Of a stretch of DNA of 64,000 nucleotides, positions 8,294-17,044 are shown in pieces (the first letter of the stretch is position 1; every line of letters begins with the position of its first letter). This DNA is from Wenyingzhuangia sp. 2_MG-2023 (GTDB lineage Bacteria; Bacteroidota; Bacteroidia; Flavobacteriales; Flavobacteriaceae), in NCBI RefSeq assembly GCF_030548295.1, contig NZ_JAUOSB010000001.1, positions 558,001-622,000 of the forward strand, in the 5' to 3' direction. A model generated the notes under the pieces. It made no database searches, was not told the DNA's origin, and saw only the letters and a list, made by a program, of their open reading frames with translations. The translations under genes and the position numbers were made by a program.

Positions 8294-9283
8294 CTATGGT
8301 ACTTCTACTACATTCACTATTTGGTTTACAATATCTTCTGCTGTTACATTTTCTGCTTCAGCTTCGTATGTAATTCCTACTCTGTGACGTAAAATATCTA
8401 AAACTACAGCTCTTACATCTTCTGGAATTACATAACCTCTACGTTTGATAAATGCATGACATTTAGCGGCTTTTGCTAATGAAATACTACCACGTGGAGA
8501 AGCTCCAAAAGAAATTAATGGTTTTAAGTTTGCCAATCCATATTTTTCAGGATAACGAGTTGCAAAAATCAAATCTAAAATATATTTCTCAATTTTCTCG
8601 TCCATGTAAACCTCTTGAACCACTTTACGAGCATTGACAATTTGTTCTAAAGATACTACCGGATTTACTTTTTCATACGTTCCTGATAAGTTGGCTCTCA
8701 TAATCAATTGTTCCTCTTCTAACTTAGGATAATCAATAACAACTTTTAGCATAAAACGATCCACTTGCGCTTCTGGTAATGTATAAGTTCCTTCTTGATC
8801 TACAGGGTTTTGAGTTGCCATTACTAAAAATGGTTCGTCCAATTTAAACGTTTCATCACCAATGGTAATTTGACGTTCTTGCATGGCTTCTAACAAAGCA
8901 GATTGTACTTTTGCAGGAGCACGGTTGATTTCATCTGCCAACACAAAATTTGCGAAAATAGGACCTTTCTTTATAGAAAAATTATTTTCTTTCATGTTGT
9001 ATATCATGGTTCCTACCACGTCAGCAGGCAACAAATCTGGTGTAAATTGAATACGGCTAAAAGCACCGTCTACAGCTTTTGCTAAAGTATTAATAGCTAA
9101 AGTTTTTGCCAATCCTGGAACCCCTTCTAATAAAATATGTCCATTCCCTAGCAAACCAATCAACAAACGGTCAATCATGTGTTTTTGACCTACAATTACT
9201 TTGTTCATTTCCATGGATAACAAATCCACAAATGCACTTTCTCTTTCAATTTTTTCGCTGATAGCTCTAACGTCTACTTCCAT
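8294..9283 (-). CDS. moxR: MoxR family AAA+ ATPase
   Basis: 329 aa from ATG 9283 (MEVDVRAISEKIERE), which is the usual N-terminus of Flavobacteria MoxR; a 13-codon longer frame is not needed. Walker A is GVPGLAKT (about residue 58), Walker B is FVLADEINRAP (about 120), and sensor 1 is MATQNPVDQEGTYTLPEAQVDRF (about 160). The lid domain ends near the C-terminus. It is a cytoplasmic ATPase that drives assembly or activation with the VWA proteins downstream. It is the first gene of an eight-gene leftward operon (moxR to batE). Confidence 0.92.
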   Translation of the reverse strand: MEVDVRAISEKIERESAFVDLLSMEMNKVIVGQKHMIDRLLIGLLGNGHILLEGVPGLAKTLAINTLAKAVDGAFSRIQFTPDLLPADVVGTMIYNMKENNFSIKKGPIFANFVLADEINRAPAKVQSALLEAMQERQITIGDETFKLDEPFLVMATQNPVDQEGTYTLPEAQVDRFMLKVVIDYPKLEEEQLIMRANLSGTYEKVNPVVSLEQIVNARKVVQEVYMDEKIEKYILDLIFATRYPEKYGLANLKPLISFGASPRGSISLAKAAKCHAFIKRRGYVIPEDVRAVVLDILRHRVGITYEAEAENVTAEDIVNQIVNVVEVP

Positions 9284-9425
9284 TGTTTTATAAGGTTTTA
9301 TTCTTAATATAGTACTGTCCAATCAATTTGCGTACCAAAATACAATATTGATTGCAATTAAGTAAATATGACAGATTAATAATTACTATTCAAAATATTC
9401 TTAACTCACATTATTCAAATAGATT

Positions 9426-9433
9426 TAATTTTG
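9426..9433 (+). promoter_or_regulatory. -7 box for the sulfatase gene
   Basis: TAATTTTG fits TAnnTTTG and ends 43 bp before the ATG at 9477. No clear -33 TTG is seen, so this is a one-box call. Confidence 0.4.
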
Positions 9434-9476
9434 TTTATTTTGATTTAAAATTCCATTTAAAAAAGAAAATTCCACA

Positions 9477-10895
9477 ATGTATAAAACTTTAAAATCTATT
9501 CTTAAAAAAAGTGCTCTACTTACTATTTTACTAATAATATCTTGTAAATCTAGTAATAAAAAAGACTCTTTATTAAAACAACCAAACATTATTGTTATTC
9601 TTATTGATGATGCGGGTTATGTAGATTTTGGTTTTATGGGATCTAACGATTTAGAAACTCCTAACATAGATAAATTAGCAAAACAAGGAGTTGTTTTTAC
9701 AGATGCACATGTATCAGCTACCGTTTGTGCACCTTCAAGAGCAGGATTAATTACTGGAAAATATCAACAGCGTTTTGGTTTTGAAGCAAACAATACAGGC
9801 GATGAAAAAACTGGAGATATTGGCCTTTCTGACGATGTAGTTACCATGGCTGATGTTTTTAAAGAAAATGGATACAAAACAATTGCCATTGGTAAATGGC
9901 ATTTAGGTTATCATGAATCTGACCATCCAAACAATAGAGGTTTTGATGAGTTTTATGGTTTTGAAACTGGAAGCAGATCTTATTTTCCTATTAAAAACCC
10001 ATCAAAAAAAGTCATGTTACAACACAACGGAAAAAAAGTAACTTTTGATGGATATATGACAGATGTTTTAGGTGATAAGTCTGTAAAGTTTATTGAAGAA
10101 AATAAGGATAAACCCTTTTTTATGTATTTAGCCTACAATGCCGTACATACTCCAATGCATGCCAAAGAAGAACATTTAGAGAAATACAAAAATCATCCTA
10201 GACAAAAATTAGCCGCTATGACTTGGTCTTTAGATGAAAATATTGGAAAATTACAACAAAAGTTGAAAGAACTTAACATTGAAGAAAATACTTTGATTTA
10301 TTTTTTAAGTGATAATGGGGGAGCAGCTAATAATACCTCAAGCGGTGGTCCTTTAAAAGGATGGAAAGGTAATAAATTTGAAGGAGGGCATAGAGTTCCT
10401 TTTATTGTAAGCTGGCCATCACAAATTAAAGGAAATCAAACATTTTCTGGACTGTCTTCATCTTTAGATATTTTTACCACATCTTTAGCTGCAGCTACTA
10501 TTAAAAAAGACAAAAATCTTCTATTAGATGGTGTTGATTTATTGCCTTATTTGAAAGGTAAAAAACAAGGAAATCCGCACAACAAACTCTTCTGGAGAAA
10601 ATTAGAAGAAGCTGGTGCCAGAGTAGGAGATTATAAAATGATCCGTTTACAAAATTATGGAGCAACCTTATATAACTTAAAAAATGATATTGGAGAAACT
10701 GTAAATCTTAAAACAATAGATACGCTACAATATCAGCTATTACAAAAGGAACTGACAAACTGGGAATCTAAAATAATGCCTCCTTTATGGGCAGAAGAAC
10801 GCAATTGGATGGATGTTACTTATCATATTCACCAAAGATTAATGGAAAATAAAAAAGTGCTTTACAAAAGTCCTTCTGAAATGAAAAATAATTAA
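9477..10895 (+). CDS. Formylglycine-dependent sulfatase, lipoprotein
   Basis: 472 aa. A lipobox (LLIISC, Cys23) predicts attachment to a membrane. The sulfatase core opens with QPNIIVILIDDAGYVDFG, the metal-binding aspartates. It carries the full active-site signature CAPSRAGLITG with Cys84, the residue normally converted to formylglycine. Further family motifs are GKWHLG (about 141) and the later SDNGG metal motif. Flavobacteria use such S1-family enzymes to remove sulfate esters from algal polysaccharides, but the substrate cannot be deduced here. No SusCD pair is adjacent. It stands alone between leftward genes. Modification would need a working FGE or anSME; the FGE-like protein 4 kb downstream lacks its catalytic cysteines. 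Confidence 0.92.
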   Translation: MYKTLKSILKKSALLTILLIISCKSSNKKDSLLKQPNIIVILIDDAGYVDFGFMGSNDLETPNIDKLAKQGVVFTDAHVSATVCAPSRAGLITGKYQQRFGFEANNTGDEKTGDIGLSDDVVTMADVFKENGYKTIAIGKWHLGYHESDHPNNRGFDEFYGFETGSRSYFPIKNPSKKVMLQHNGKKVTFDGYMTDVLGDKSVKFIEENKDKPFFMYLAYNAVHTPMHAKEEHLEKYKNHPRQKLAAMTWSLDENIGKLQQKLKELNIEENTLIYFLSDNGGAANNTSSGGPLKGWKGNKFEGGHRVPFIVSWPSQIKGNQTFSGLSSSLDIFTTSLAAATIKKDKNLLLDGVDLLPYLKGKKQGNPHNKLFWRKLEEAGARVGDYKMIRLQNYGATLYNLKNDIGETVNLKTIDTLQYQLLQKELTNWESKIMPPLWAEERNWMDVTYHIHQRLMENKKVLYKSPSEMKNN

Positions 10896-10909
10896 AGATC
10901 GCTAAAAAA

Positions 10910-11662
10910 CTATATTTTAAACTCCTTTAAACTAAACACGCCATTTACTAAAACTCCATACGTAAAATAGGTAATCCAATCTCCAGTATTTACATATTTT
11001 GAGTTTTGTGGCAAATCAAAAATCATGGGTAAATGCCTGTGTCCAAACACAAAATAGTCGTAGTGTTTTTCTTCTAAAACTTTTTTACAATGTTGAATTA
11101 AAAACTCTTTTTCTTCTCCTAAAAATTTAACATCTTCATCTCCAGAAATCAATTTGTTTTCTACAGACATATATTTTGCCAAACCTACACCCAAATCTGG
11201 ATGAAACCATTTAAAAAGCCAATTACACAAAGGACTAGTAAATACTTTTTTCATCATTTTATAGCCCTTGTCACCAGGTCCCAAACCATCTCCGTGACCT
11301 ATTAAAAATGTTTTATTTTGCAATGTAAACTCTTTAGGTTGATGGTATACTGGAATATTTAATTCTTGTTCAAAATAACCATTCATCCACAAATCATGGT
11401 TTCCTACAAAAAAATAAATTTGTATTCCCGCATCTTTCAATTCTGCCAATTTTCCTAAAACACGTACAAATCCCTTAGGAACAACATGTTTGTATTCAAA
11501 CCAAAAGTCAAACAAATCACCCAATAAAAATATAATTTCTGCATCTTGTTTAACGGTATCCAACCACTTTATAAAAAGCTGTTCTCTAGGAAAACTTTTT
11601 TCAGAATTTGGAGCTCCAAAATGTTGATCGGAAGCAAAATATATTTTTTTAGTCATCGTCAT
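10910..11662 (-). CDS. lpxH: UDP-2,3-diacylglucosamine diphosphatase, LpxH-like metallophosphoesterase
   Basis: 250 aa. Calcineurin-like phosphoesterase motifs in order: FASDQHFG (D-x-H), LLGDLFDFW (GD-x-x-D), FVGNHDLWM (GNHD), GHGDG and VFGHRHLP. The GDLFDFWFEY motif is typical of LpxH, which cleaves UDP-2,3-diacylglucosamine to lipid X in lipid A synthesis at the inner membrane face. The ATG at 11662 overlaps the last base of the S41 protease stop (TAATG), so translation is probably coupled. An in-frame ATG six bases later (11656) is equally possible. The family is certain, the exact substrate likely. Confidence 0.82.
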   Translation of the reverse strand: MTMTKKIYFASDQHFGAPNSEKSFPREQLFIKWLDTVKQDAEIIFLLGDLFDFWFEYKHVVPKGFVRVLGKLAELKDAGIQIYFFVGNHDLWMNGYFEQELNIPVYHQPKEFTLQNKTFLIGHGDGLGPGDKGYKMMKKVFTSPLCNWLFKWFHPDLGVGLAKYMSVENKLISGDEDVKFLGEEKEFLIQHCKKVLEEKHYDYFVFGHRHLPMIFDLPQNSKYVNTGDWITYFTYGVLVNGVFSLKEFKI

Positions 11663-13218
11663 TACTCTTCATGTTTGTGTAATGAAAGTACCTTTTTAAT
11701 ATAAGGATCTCTTTTCTGAATCAATTTGTAATATACCTCATCGTTGATCAAAGTAGAAGCAAAATTTTCTTTCAACAACATTTCAATTTCGTCTTGATTT
11801 TTTAATTTATAAGGTCTAATATATTTATCAAACTGATTTTTAATTTCTGGAGTAATTTTAAAAGAATCTATAAAATTATTTTCGTTGTAATTTGCCAATT
11901 CCTTTCTGTGTGTATCTACATATTGATACACAAAATTATTGATCATATTCAACTCATAATAATTAGCACCACCCATAGTGTCTAAAGGAATAAATACGTC
12001 GGGAGTAATTCCTCCACCACCGTAAACAACTTTTCCTTTAGGCGTAGTATATTTTAAAGAATCTATAACTTTAATACTGTCTTTGTAAAACAATTCTCCA
12101 CTTTTAAACCTACTAGAAACTTCATTATCATAATTGTTATCACCGTATGGCTTTTGAATAGAACGACCAGTAGGAGTGTAGTACCTAGCAATGGTCAGCC
12201 TCATGGCAGAACCATCGTTAAAATCCATTTCTTGTTGCACCAATCCTTTTCCAAAAGTTCTTCTACCTACAATGGTAGCTCTATCATGATCTTGCAAAGC
12301 TCCAGAAACAATTTCACTTGCCGAAGCTGAATTTTGATCTACCAAAACATACACATATCCTTTTTCAAAAGAACCTTCTGAAGTGGCAACTGAATTTTTT
12401 TGACGTCCTTTTTTGTTTTTTGTGTACACAATCAATTGACCATCTTCTAAAAACTCATCCGAAATTTGATCAGCAATGTGCATGTATCCTCCAGGGTTTC
12501 CTCTTAAATCTAACACCAAATCTTTGATTCCTTTTTTTTGTAAAGTATCCAATGCCGTTTTAAACTCATCATAAGAAGTCATGGCAAAACGATCTAGTTT
12601 TATATACCCCAAACTGTCTGTTAACACATAAGAAACTGGCACACTTTTAATGGCTACTTTTCCTCTAGTGATGTTTATATCAATTAAGTTTTTTTCTCCC
12701 GGACGATAAACTTTTACAAGTACTTGAGTATCTTCAACACCTTTTAATTTGCTAACAATATCATTGCTATCTAAATTTTTACCAAACAAAGTATCTTTGT
12801 CTGCCATTAACAATCTATCACCATCTCTTAACCCTGCATTTTTACTTGGTCCGTCTGGTATTACTTTTACCACCACAACGGTGTCTTTTTTAACTACAAA
12901 CTGTACACCAATTCCAACAAAATTACCATCCATGGTTTCTTTTGCATACTGCTGCATTTCTTTAGGTAAATAACTAGAATGGGGATCTAGTTTGCCCAAC
13001 AAATCTGTAATAATTTCTTCGGTCATTTTTTCTGCATCTACATCGTCTACATATTCGCTTTCAATGTATTTTATAACCGCGTTTAGTTTGTTTTCAGATT
13101 TTTTTTGAGAAGGCTCGTAAACCGTTCCTGTATTTTTTATGTTAAAAAAACTTCCTATCATAATCCCTAATGCAATAGAGATTCCCATAAAAAGAGGGAT
13201 ATTATTGTTCTGTTTCAT
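11662..13218 (-). CDS. S41 family C-terminal processing peptidase (CtpA/Prc type)
   Basis: 518 aa from ATG 13218; the preceding in-frame TTG is less likely. N-terminal membrane anchor (LFMGISIALGIMIGSFF), PDZ domain about 95-185 (GIGVQFVVKKDTVVVVKVIPDGPSKNAGLRDGD is its start), and S41 protease domain to about 380. The motif NSASASEIVSGAL and the later FGKGLVQQ carry the catalytic Ser (about 299) and Lys (about 324), 25 residues apart as in CtpB. A C-terminal helical region follows. It cleaves envelope proteins at their C-termini in the periplasm. The start overlaps the dCMP deaminase gene by 17 bp. Confidence 0.9.
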   Translation of the reverse strand: MKQNNNIPLFMGISIALGIMIGSFFNIKNTGTVYEPSQKKSENKLNAVIKYIESEYVDDVDAEKMTEEIITDLLGKLDPHSSYLPKEMQQYAKETMDGNFVGIGVQFVVKKDTVVVVKVIPDGPSKNAGLRDGDRLLMADKDTLFGKNLDSNDIVSKLKGVEDTQVLVKVYRPGEKNLIDINITRGKVAIKSVPVSYVLTDSLGYIKLDRFAMTSYDEFKTALDTLQKKGIKDLVLDLRGNPGGYMHIADQISDEFLEDGQLIVYTKNKKGRQKNSVATSEGSFEKGYVYVLVDQNSASASEIVSGALQDHDRATIVGRRTFGKGLVQQEMDFNDGSAMRLTIARYYTPTGRSIQKPYGDNNYDNEVSSRFKSGELFYKDSIKVIDSLKYTTPKGKVVYGGGGITPDVFIPLDTMGGANYYELNMINNFVYQYVDTHRKELANYNENNFIDSFKITPEIKNQFDKYIRPYKLKNQDEIEMLLKENFASTLINDEVYYKLIQKRDPYIKKVLSLHKHEE

Positions 13219-13648
13219 CAATTTCTAATTTCAATAGTTGTACACCTGCTTTTCTTAAAAAATCTATACCTGTGGTGTCTTTATATTCTTTGGCATATAC
13301 TACTCTTTTAATTCCGGATTGGTGAATTAATTTGCTACAATCTTTACAAGGAGATAGTGTAATATACAACGTTGCATTTTTAGTAGATTGTGTAGATGCC
13401 GCTACTTTTAAAATAGCATTGGCTTCTGCATGCAAAACCATCCATCTAGTTTCGTTATTTTCATCTTCACAACAATTGTCAAAACCTGAAGGAGTTCCGT
13501 TGTAACCATCAGAGATAATCATTCTTTCTTTAACAATTAAAGCACCCACTTTTTTTCTTTGGCAATGAGACAACTTTGCCCATTCAAAAGCCATTCTCAA
13601 ATAAGCTTTGTCGTATTTTAATTGTTTTTCATCCAACACTTTATTCAT
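13202..13648 (-). CDS. Deoxycytidylate (dCMP) deaminase family protein
   Basis: 148 aa from ATG 13648. The zinc site is complete: HAEANAI (His73, Glu75) and PCKDC (Cys101, Cys104). The insertion GYNGTPSGFDNCCEDENNETRW between strands is characteristic of dCMP deaminases and ComEB proteins, which convert dCMP to dUMP for thymidylate synthesis. It is the first gene of a leftward run with the S41 protease and LpxH-like genes. A promoter with both Bacteroidota boxes lies directly upstream. Confidence 0.88.
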   Translation of the reverse strand: MNKVLDEKQLKYDKAYLRMAFEWAKLSHCQRKKVGALIVKERMIISDGYNGTPSGFDNCCEDENNETRWMVLHAEANAILKVAASTQSTKNATLYITLSPCKDCSKLIHQSGIKRVVYAKEYKDTTGIDFLRKAGVQLLKLEIDETEQ

Positions 13649-13678
13649 TCTCAATCATTTTAAATAAAAATAATGACA

Positions 13679-13711
13679 CAAAAATAGTATCTTATTCATA
13701 CTTCCTATCAA
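13679..13711 (-). promoter_or_regulatory. Promoter of the dCMP deaminase - S41 - LpxH run
   Basis: On the minus strand TTG (13709-13711), 22 bp, then TATTTTTG (13679-13686), which fits TAnnTTTG. The box ends about 30 bp before the ATG at 13648. Confidence 0.6.
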
Positions 13712-13764
13712 AAATATAGATATAAATGGATAATATTGCATTTACATTAAACATATATATCAAA

Positions 13765-14691
13765 ATGAAATATTTACTAAGTCTATTCATTGTTGCTTCT
13801 TTATTTTCTTGTAAAAATGACAAACAAACTAAAGATGCACAAACAGATAAACATATTGTATCACCTACAGAAACCGTTATACCTGATCAAGCCGTAAAAC
13901 CCGTTAGCGATACTTCTGAAATGGTTTATTTTGAAGGAGGAACTATTACGATTGGTGCAAATGATAGAACCCCTATAGAAACTCCAAGTTTTACCACAAC
14001 TGTAGCTCCTTTTTATTTGGATGTAAATTTGGTAACAGTTGCTGATTTTAGAAAATTTATTGAAGCTACAAATTACACAACGGAAGCAGAAAATTTTGGA
14101 GATTCAGGAGTTTTCAACTTTCAAACACTTAAATGGAATTTAGAAAAAGAAGTAACTTGGGAATATCCTTTTGGTCCTAATGGAGATAAAGCTCCTGACA
14201 ATCATCCGGTAACGCACGTAAGTTGGAACGATGCAAATGCTTATGCAAATTGGATAGGAAAAAGATTGCCTACAGAAATAGAGTGGGAGTACGCTGCAAA
14301 AAATGGAGAAAATTTAAAATATCCTTGGGGAAATACCGTTATGGTAAATAAAAAATTCATGGCCAATGTTTGGGATGGTAAAACTATAGAGGATCAAAAT
14401 GTACTAGATGGTTATCTATATACTTCTCCTGTAGGTACTTTTCCTAAAAGTAAAAGTGGAATTTACGATATGGTAGGAAATGTTTGGCAGTGGACTTCTT
14501 CTGTTTTTGAACCTTATGACAAAGCTGCACCTTTTCAAAAAAATCCTCAAATTGTAACAACAAGAGGAGGTTCTTTTATGTACGATCAGGCATTAGAATT
14601 GAGCTTTACCACAACTTTTAGAGGTCAAAATACCATAGAATCTTCTTTATTCAATACTGGATTTAGATGTGTAAAATCAGCAAATAAATAA
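13765..14691 (+). CDS. FGE/SUMF1-fold lipoprotein lacking the catalytic cysteines
   Basis: 308 aa from ATG 13765, which gives a lipobox (VASLFSC, Cys16); the 13-codon longer frame hides it. The formylglycine-generating-enzyme fold is clear: MVYFEGGTITIG, HPVTHVSWNDANAYANWIGKRLPTEIEWEYA, GNVWQWTSS, RGGSFM and NTGFRCV. In true FGE the segment after GGSYM is CHRSYC, holding both active cysteines. Here it is YDQALE, so the positions are Tyr273 and Glu278. It therefore should not oxidise sulfatase cysteines. Related cysteine-free lipoproteins include GldJ and GldK of the gliding/T9SS machinery, so a structural role is possible. The multiheme cytochrome gene follows 55 bp later and may share its transcript. 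Confidence 0.82.
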   Translation: MKYLLSLFIVASLFSCKNDKQTKDAQTDKHIVSPTETVIPDQAVKPVSDTSEMVYFEGGTITIGANDRTPIETPSFTTTVAPFYLDVNLVTVADFRKFIEATNYTTEAENFGDSGVFNFQTLKWNLEKEVTWEYPFGPNGDKAPDNHPVTHVSWNDANAYANWIGKRLPTEIEWEYAAKNGENLKYPWGNTVMVNKKFMANVWDGKTIEDQNVLDGYLYTSPVGTFPKSKSGIYDMVGNVWQWTSSVFEPYDKAAPFQKNPQIVTTRGGSFMYDQALELSFTTTFRGQNTIESSLFNTGFRCVKSANK

Positions 14692-14746
14692 AACACTATT
14701 TAGTATTTTATTTGTATTTTTAGCTACCTAATAAATCTTACGTCTT

Positions 14747-16987
14747 TTGAAAAAAATAGTTTTCCTTTTCGCATCTCTCTTGTTTATTGTTTCCTGTCAG
14801 AACAAAAAAGAAGAAACTTATAAAAAAATGGATCCAATGTCTGTTTTTACCAATACAGATAGTATTCCCAACAAACATTATGTAGGAAGTAAAAAATGTG
14901 CTGAATGTCATCCTGATCAATTTAAAGACTGGGAAGGATCTCACCACGATAAATCCATGCAAAAAGCCAGTAGAGAAAGTATATTGGCTCCTTTTGATGG
15001 AGAAGTTTTTAAAAGTCAAGGTGTTACTTCTACTTTTTTTCAAAAGGACGGAAAATTTTATGCAAACACAGAGGGTAGAGATGGTAAAAATCATGATTTT
15101 GAAATTATCTATACTTTTGGATTTACACCTCTACAACAATACATTGTTTTGTTTCCTGATGGACATTACCAATGTTTAAGAACAGCATACGATACGGTAA
15201 AAAACAAATGGTTTGATTTGTATCCAGATTTTAAAGTGGTACATGGCGAATGGTTGCATTGGAGTAGAGGTGGACTGAACTGGAATACCATGTGTTCAGA
15301 TTGTCACAGTACCAATGTAAAAAAGAACTACAACGAAAAAGACCATACTTATGAAACCAATTATGCAATTATAAATGTAAGTTGTGAAGCTTGTCACGGA
15401 CCTGGAAAGGAACATGTTTCCAAAGCTGTTATACAAGGTGATAGGTATGAAAATGATGGAACCATGCAAATGACCAACTTGGGTTCTAAAGAATTGGTAG
15501 ATGCTTGTGCTAGATGCCATGCAAGAAGAGAAAATATAAGCTTATTTCACACACCACAAGGAACATTTTTAGATCATTATTTTCCACAGTTGCTAAGAGA
15601 AAATTTATACCATGCTGATGGACAAATTTTAGATGAAGACTATGTGTATGGTTCTTTTACACAAAGTAAAATGTATCATGAAGGTGTAAGCTGTAAAGAT
15701 TGCCATAACGTACATTCTACCAAACGAAAGTTTGACGACAATAGATTGTGTTTGCAATGTCACGAAGGTCCAAAATTTGACACACCAAGTCATCACAAAC
15801 ACACCATGGGAACTGAAAGTGCTTTGTGTATCAACTGCCACATGCCAGGAAAATATTACATGGGAAATGATTTTAGACGTGATCATAGTTTTAGAATTCC
15901 TAGACCAGATTTAAGTTTAAAATACAATAGTCCGAATGTTTGTTCTGGTTGTCACAAAGACAAAAACGATGAATGGGCTTATGAAAATTTTGTCAAATTA
16001 TACGGAGAACCTAAAAAGAATCATTTTTCTGATAAGTTAGCTCCAGGAATAACAGGAGCAGAAGGAGGAAATGATAGTTTGATTTTATTAGCAAAAGACA
16101 CTACTTATCCTAACATTGCAAGAGCATCGGCAGTGTCTAATTTGGTCAATTACACCAATGTTATAAACATCAATCAAGTTCTTCAATTTTTGAATGATAA
16201 ATCTCCGCTGGTAAAAGGAGCTACAGCAGATTTGTTATTTGATATGAAAGCCGGAACTGAGTATTACAAAGCATTGTTGCCTTTGTTAAAAGATGAAAAA
16301 AGAGCAGTTAGAGTGAAAGCTTTTTATGCATTAAGTGCTGTACCTAGCGCTAATATTCCAAAAGAATACAAGGCTTTTTATGACAAAGTACGAATTGAAT
16401 TTGCCAACAACTTGAAAGTTACTGGAGAATTTTCTGGAGGAAAAATGAAACGTGCTCAATATTACATAAGTGTTGGTAAAACCGTAAGTGCTATAAAAAC
16501 ACTAGAAGAAGCTTTAATATTAGATCCTATCAATAATATTGTGAGAACATCACTTGCTAACTTATATTATCAAAACAAGCAGTACAAAAAGGCTGAGGAG
16601 GCTTATAAAACAATTTTGGAACAAGAACCTGGTTTTGGATTGACTAATTTTGATTACGGTTTGTTATTAAACGAAATGGGCAGACCTATGGATGCTATTG
16701 TACAACTAAAAGAAGGACTTAGATTGTTACCAAATAATGATAGAATAGCTTATAATTTAAGTTTACTGTACTTTCAAAACAAACAAACAAACAACGCATT
16801 TAGTGTTTTGAAAAAACAATTGAAAAAGAATCCTGAAAATACAGACTTAATTTATTTGTTGGCTTATATCTATCAACAAAATAAACAAACAAACTTAGCA
16901 AAAGAACAAGTTGAAAAACTATTGCAATTGCAACCAAACAATCAGCAATACCAACAGTTTTATCAGATCTTAAGATCTGATAACTAA
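14747..16987 (+). CDS. Eight-heme c-type cytochrome lipoprotein with HEAT and TPR repeats
   Basis: 746 aa. The start is TTG 14747; it alone gives the lipoprotein signal MKKIVFLFASLLFIVSC, and the next ATG falls beyond it. There are eight CxxCH heme motifs: CAECH 51, CSDCH 183, CEACH 213, CARCH 254, CKDCH 316, CLQCH 335, CINCH 361 and CSGCH 399. The first half thus resembles the cytochrome c554/NrfA-related multiheme proteins. Residues about 440-540 look like HEAT repeats (SPLVKGATADLLFDM, KRAVRVKAFYALSAV). Residues about 565-745 are four TPRs. It probably moves electrons at the cell surface or periplasm and docks partners through the repeats; donor and acceptor are unknown. Confidence 0.85.
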   Translation: MKKIVFLFASLLFIVSCQNKKEETYKKMDPMSVFTNTDSIPNKHYVGSKKCAECHPDQFKDWEGSHHDKSMQKASRESILAPFDGEVFKSQGVTSTFFQKDGKFYANTEGRDGKNHDFEIIYTFGFTPLQQYIVLFPDGHYQCLRTAYDTVKNKWFDLYPDFKVVHGEWLHWSRGGLNWNTMCSDCHSTNVKKNYNEKDHTYETNYAIINVSCEACHGPGKEHVSKAVIQGDRYENDGTMQMTNLGSKELVDACARCHARRENISLFHTPQGTFLDHYFPQLLRENLYHADGQILDEDYVYGSFTQSKMYHEGVSCKDCHNVHSTKRKFDDNRLCLQCHEGPKFDTPSHHKHTMGTESALCINCHMPGKYYMGNDFRRDHSFRIPRPDLSLKYNSPNVCSGCHKDKNDEWAYENFVKLYGEPKKNHFSDKLAPGITGAEGGNDSLILLAKDTTYPNIARASAVSNLVNYTNVININQVLQFLNDKSPLVKGATADLLFDMKAGTEYYKALLPLLKDEKRAVRVKAFYALSAVPSANIPKEYKAFYDKVRIEFANNLKVTGEFSGGKMKRAQYYISVGKTVSAIKTLEEALILDPINNIVRTSLANLYYQNKQYKKAEEAYKTILEQEPGFGLTNFDYGLLLNEMGRPMDAIVQLKEGLRLLPNNDRIAYNLSLLYFQNKQTNNAFSVLKKQLKKNPENTDLIYLLAYIYQQNKQTNLAKEQVEKLLQLQPNNQQYQQFYQILRSDN

Positions 16988-16991
16988 AAAT

Positions 16992-17020
16992 AAAAAGCTC
17001 ACCAAATGGTGAGCTTTTTT
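16992..17020. terminator. Bidirectional terminator between the cytochrome and LRR genes
   Basis: A 12-13 bp stem AAAAGCTCACCA / TGGTGAGCTTTT with a 2-base loop is flanked by A-run and T-run. It serves the two convergent genes. Confidence 0.88.
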
Positions 17021-17044
17021 AACATTTGATAAATTCTTAAAAGA

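Noticed and set aside
8488-8500. CACGTG cores at about 8490, 27334 and 27384 as further parS sites
   Set aside because: Their flanks do not match GTTYC/GRAAC; only the three sites at 29-32 kb do.
9323-9400. A TAnnTTTG promoter for the moxR-bat operon
   Set aside because: Only a version one base short (TATTTTG) was found in the right place, so no promoter is claimed.
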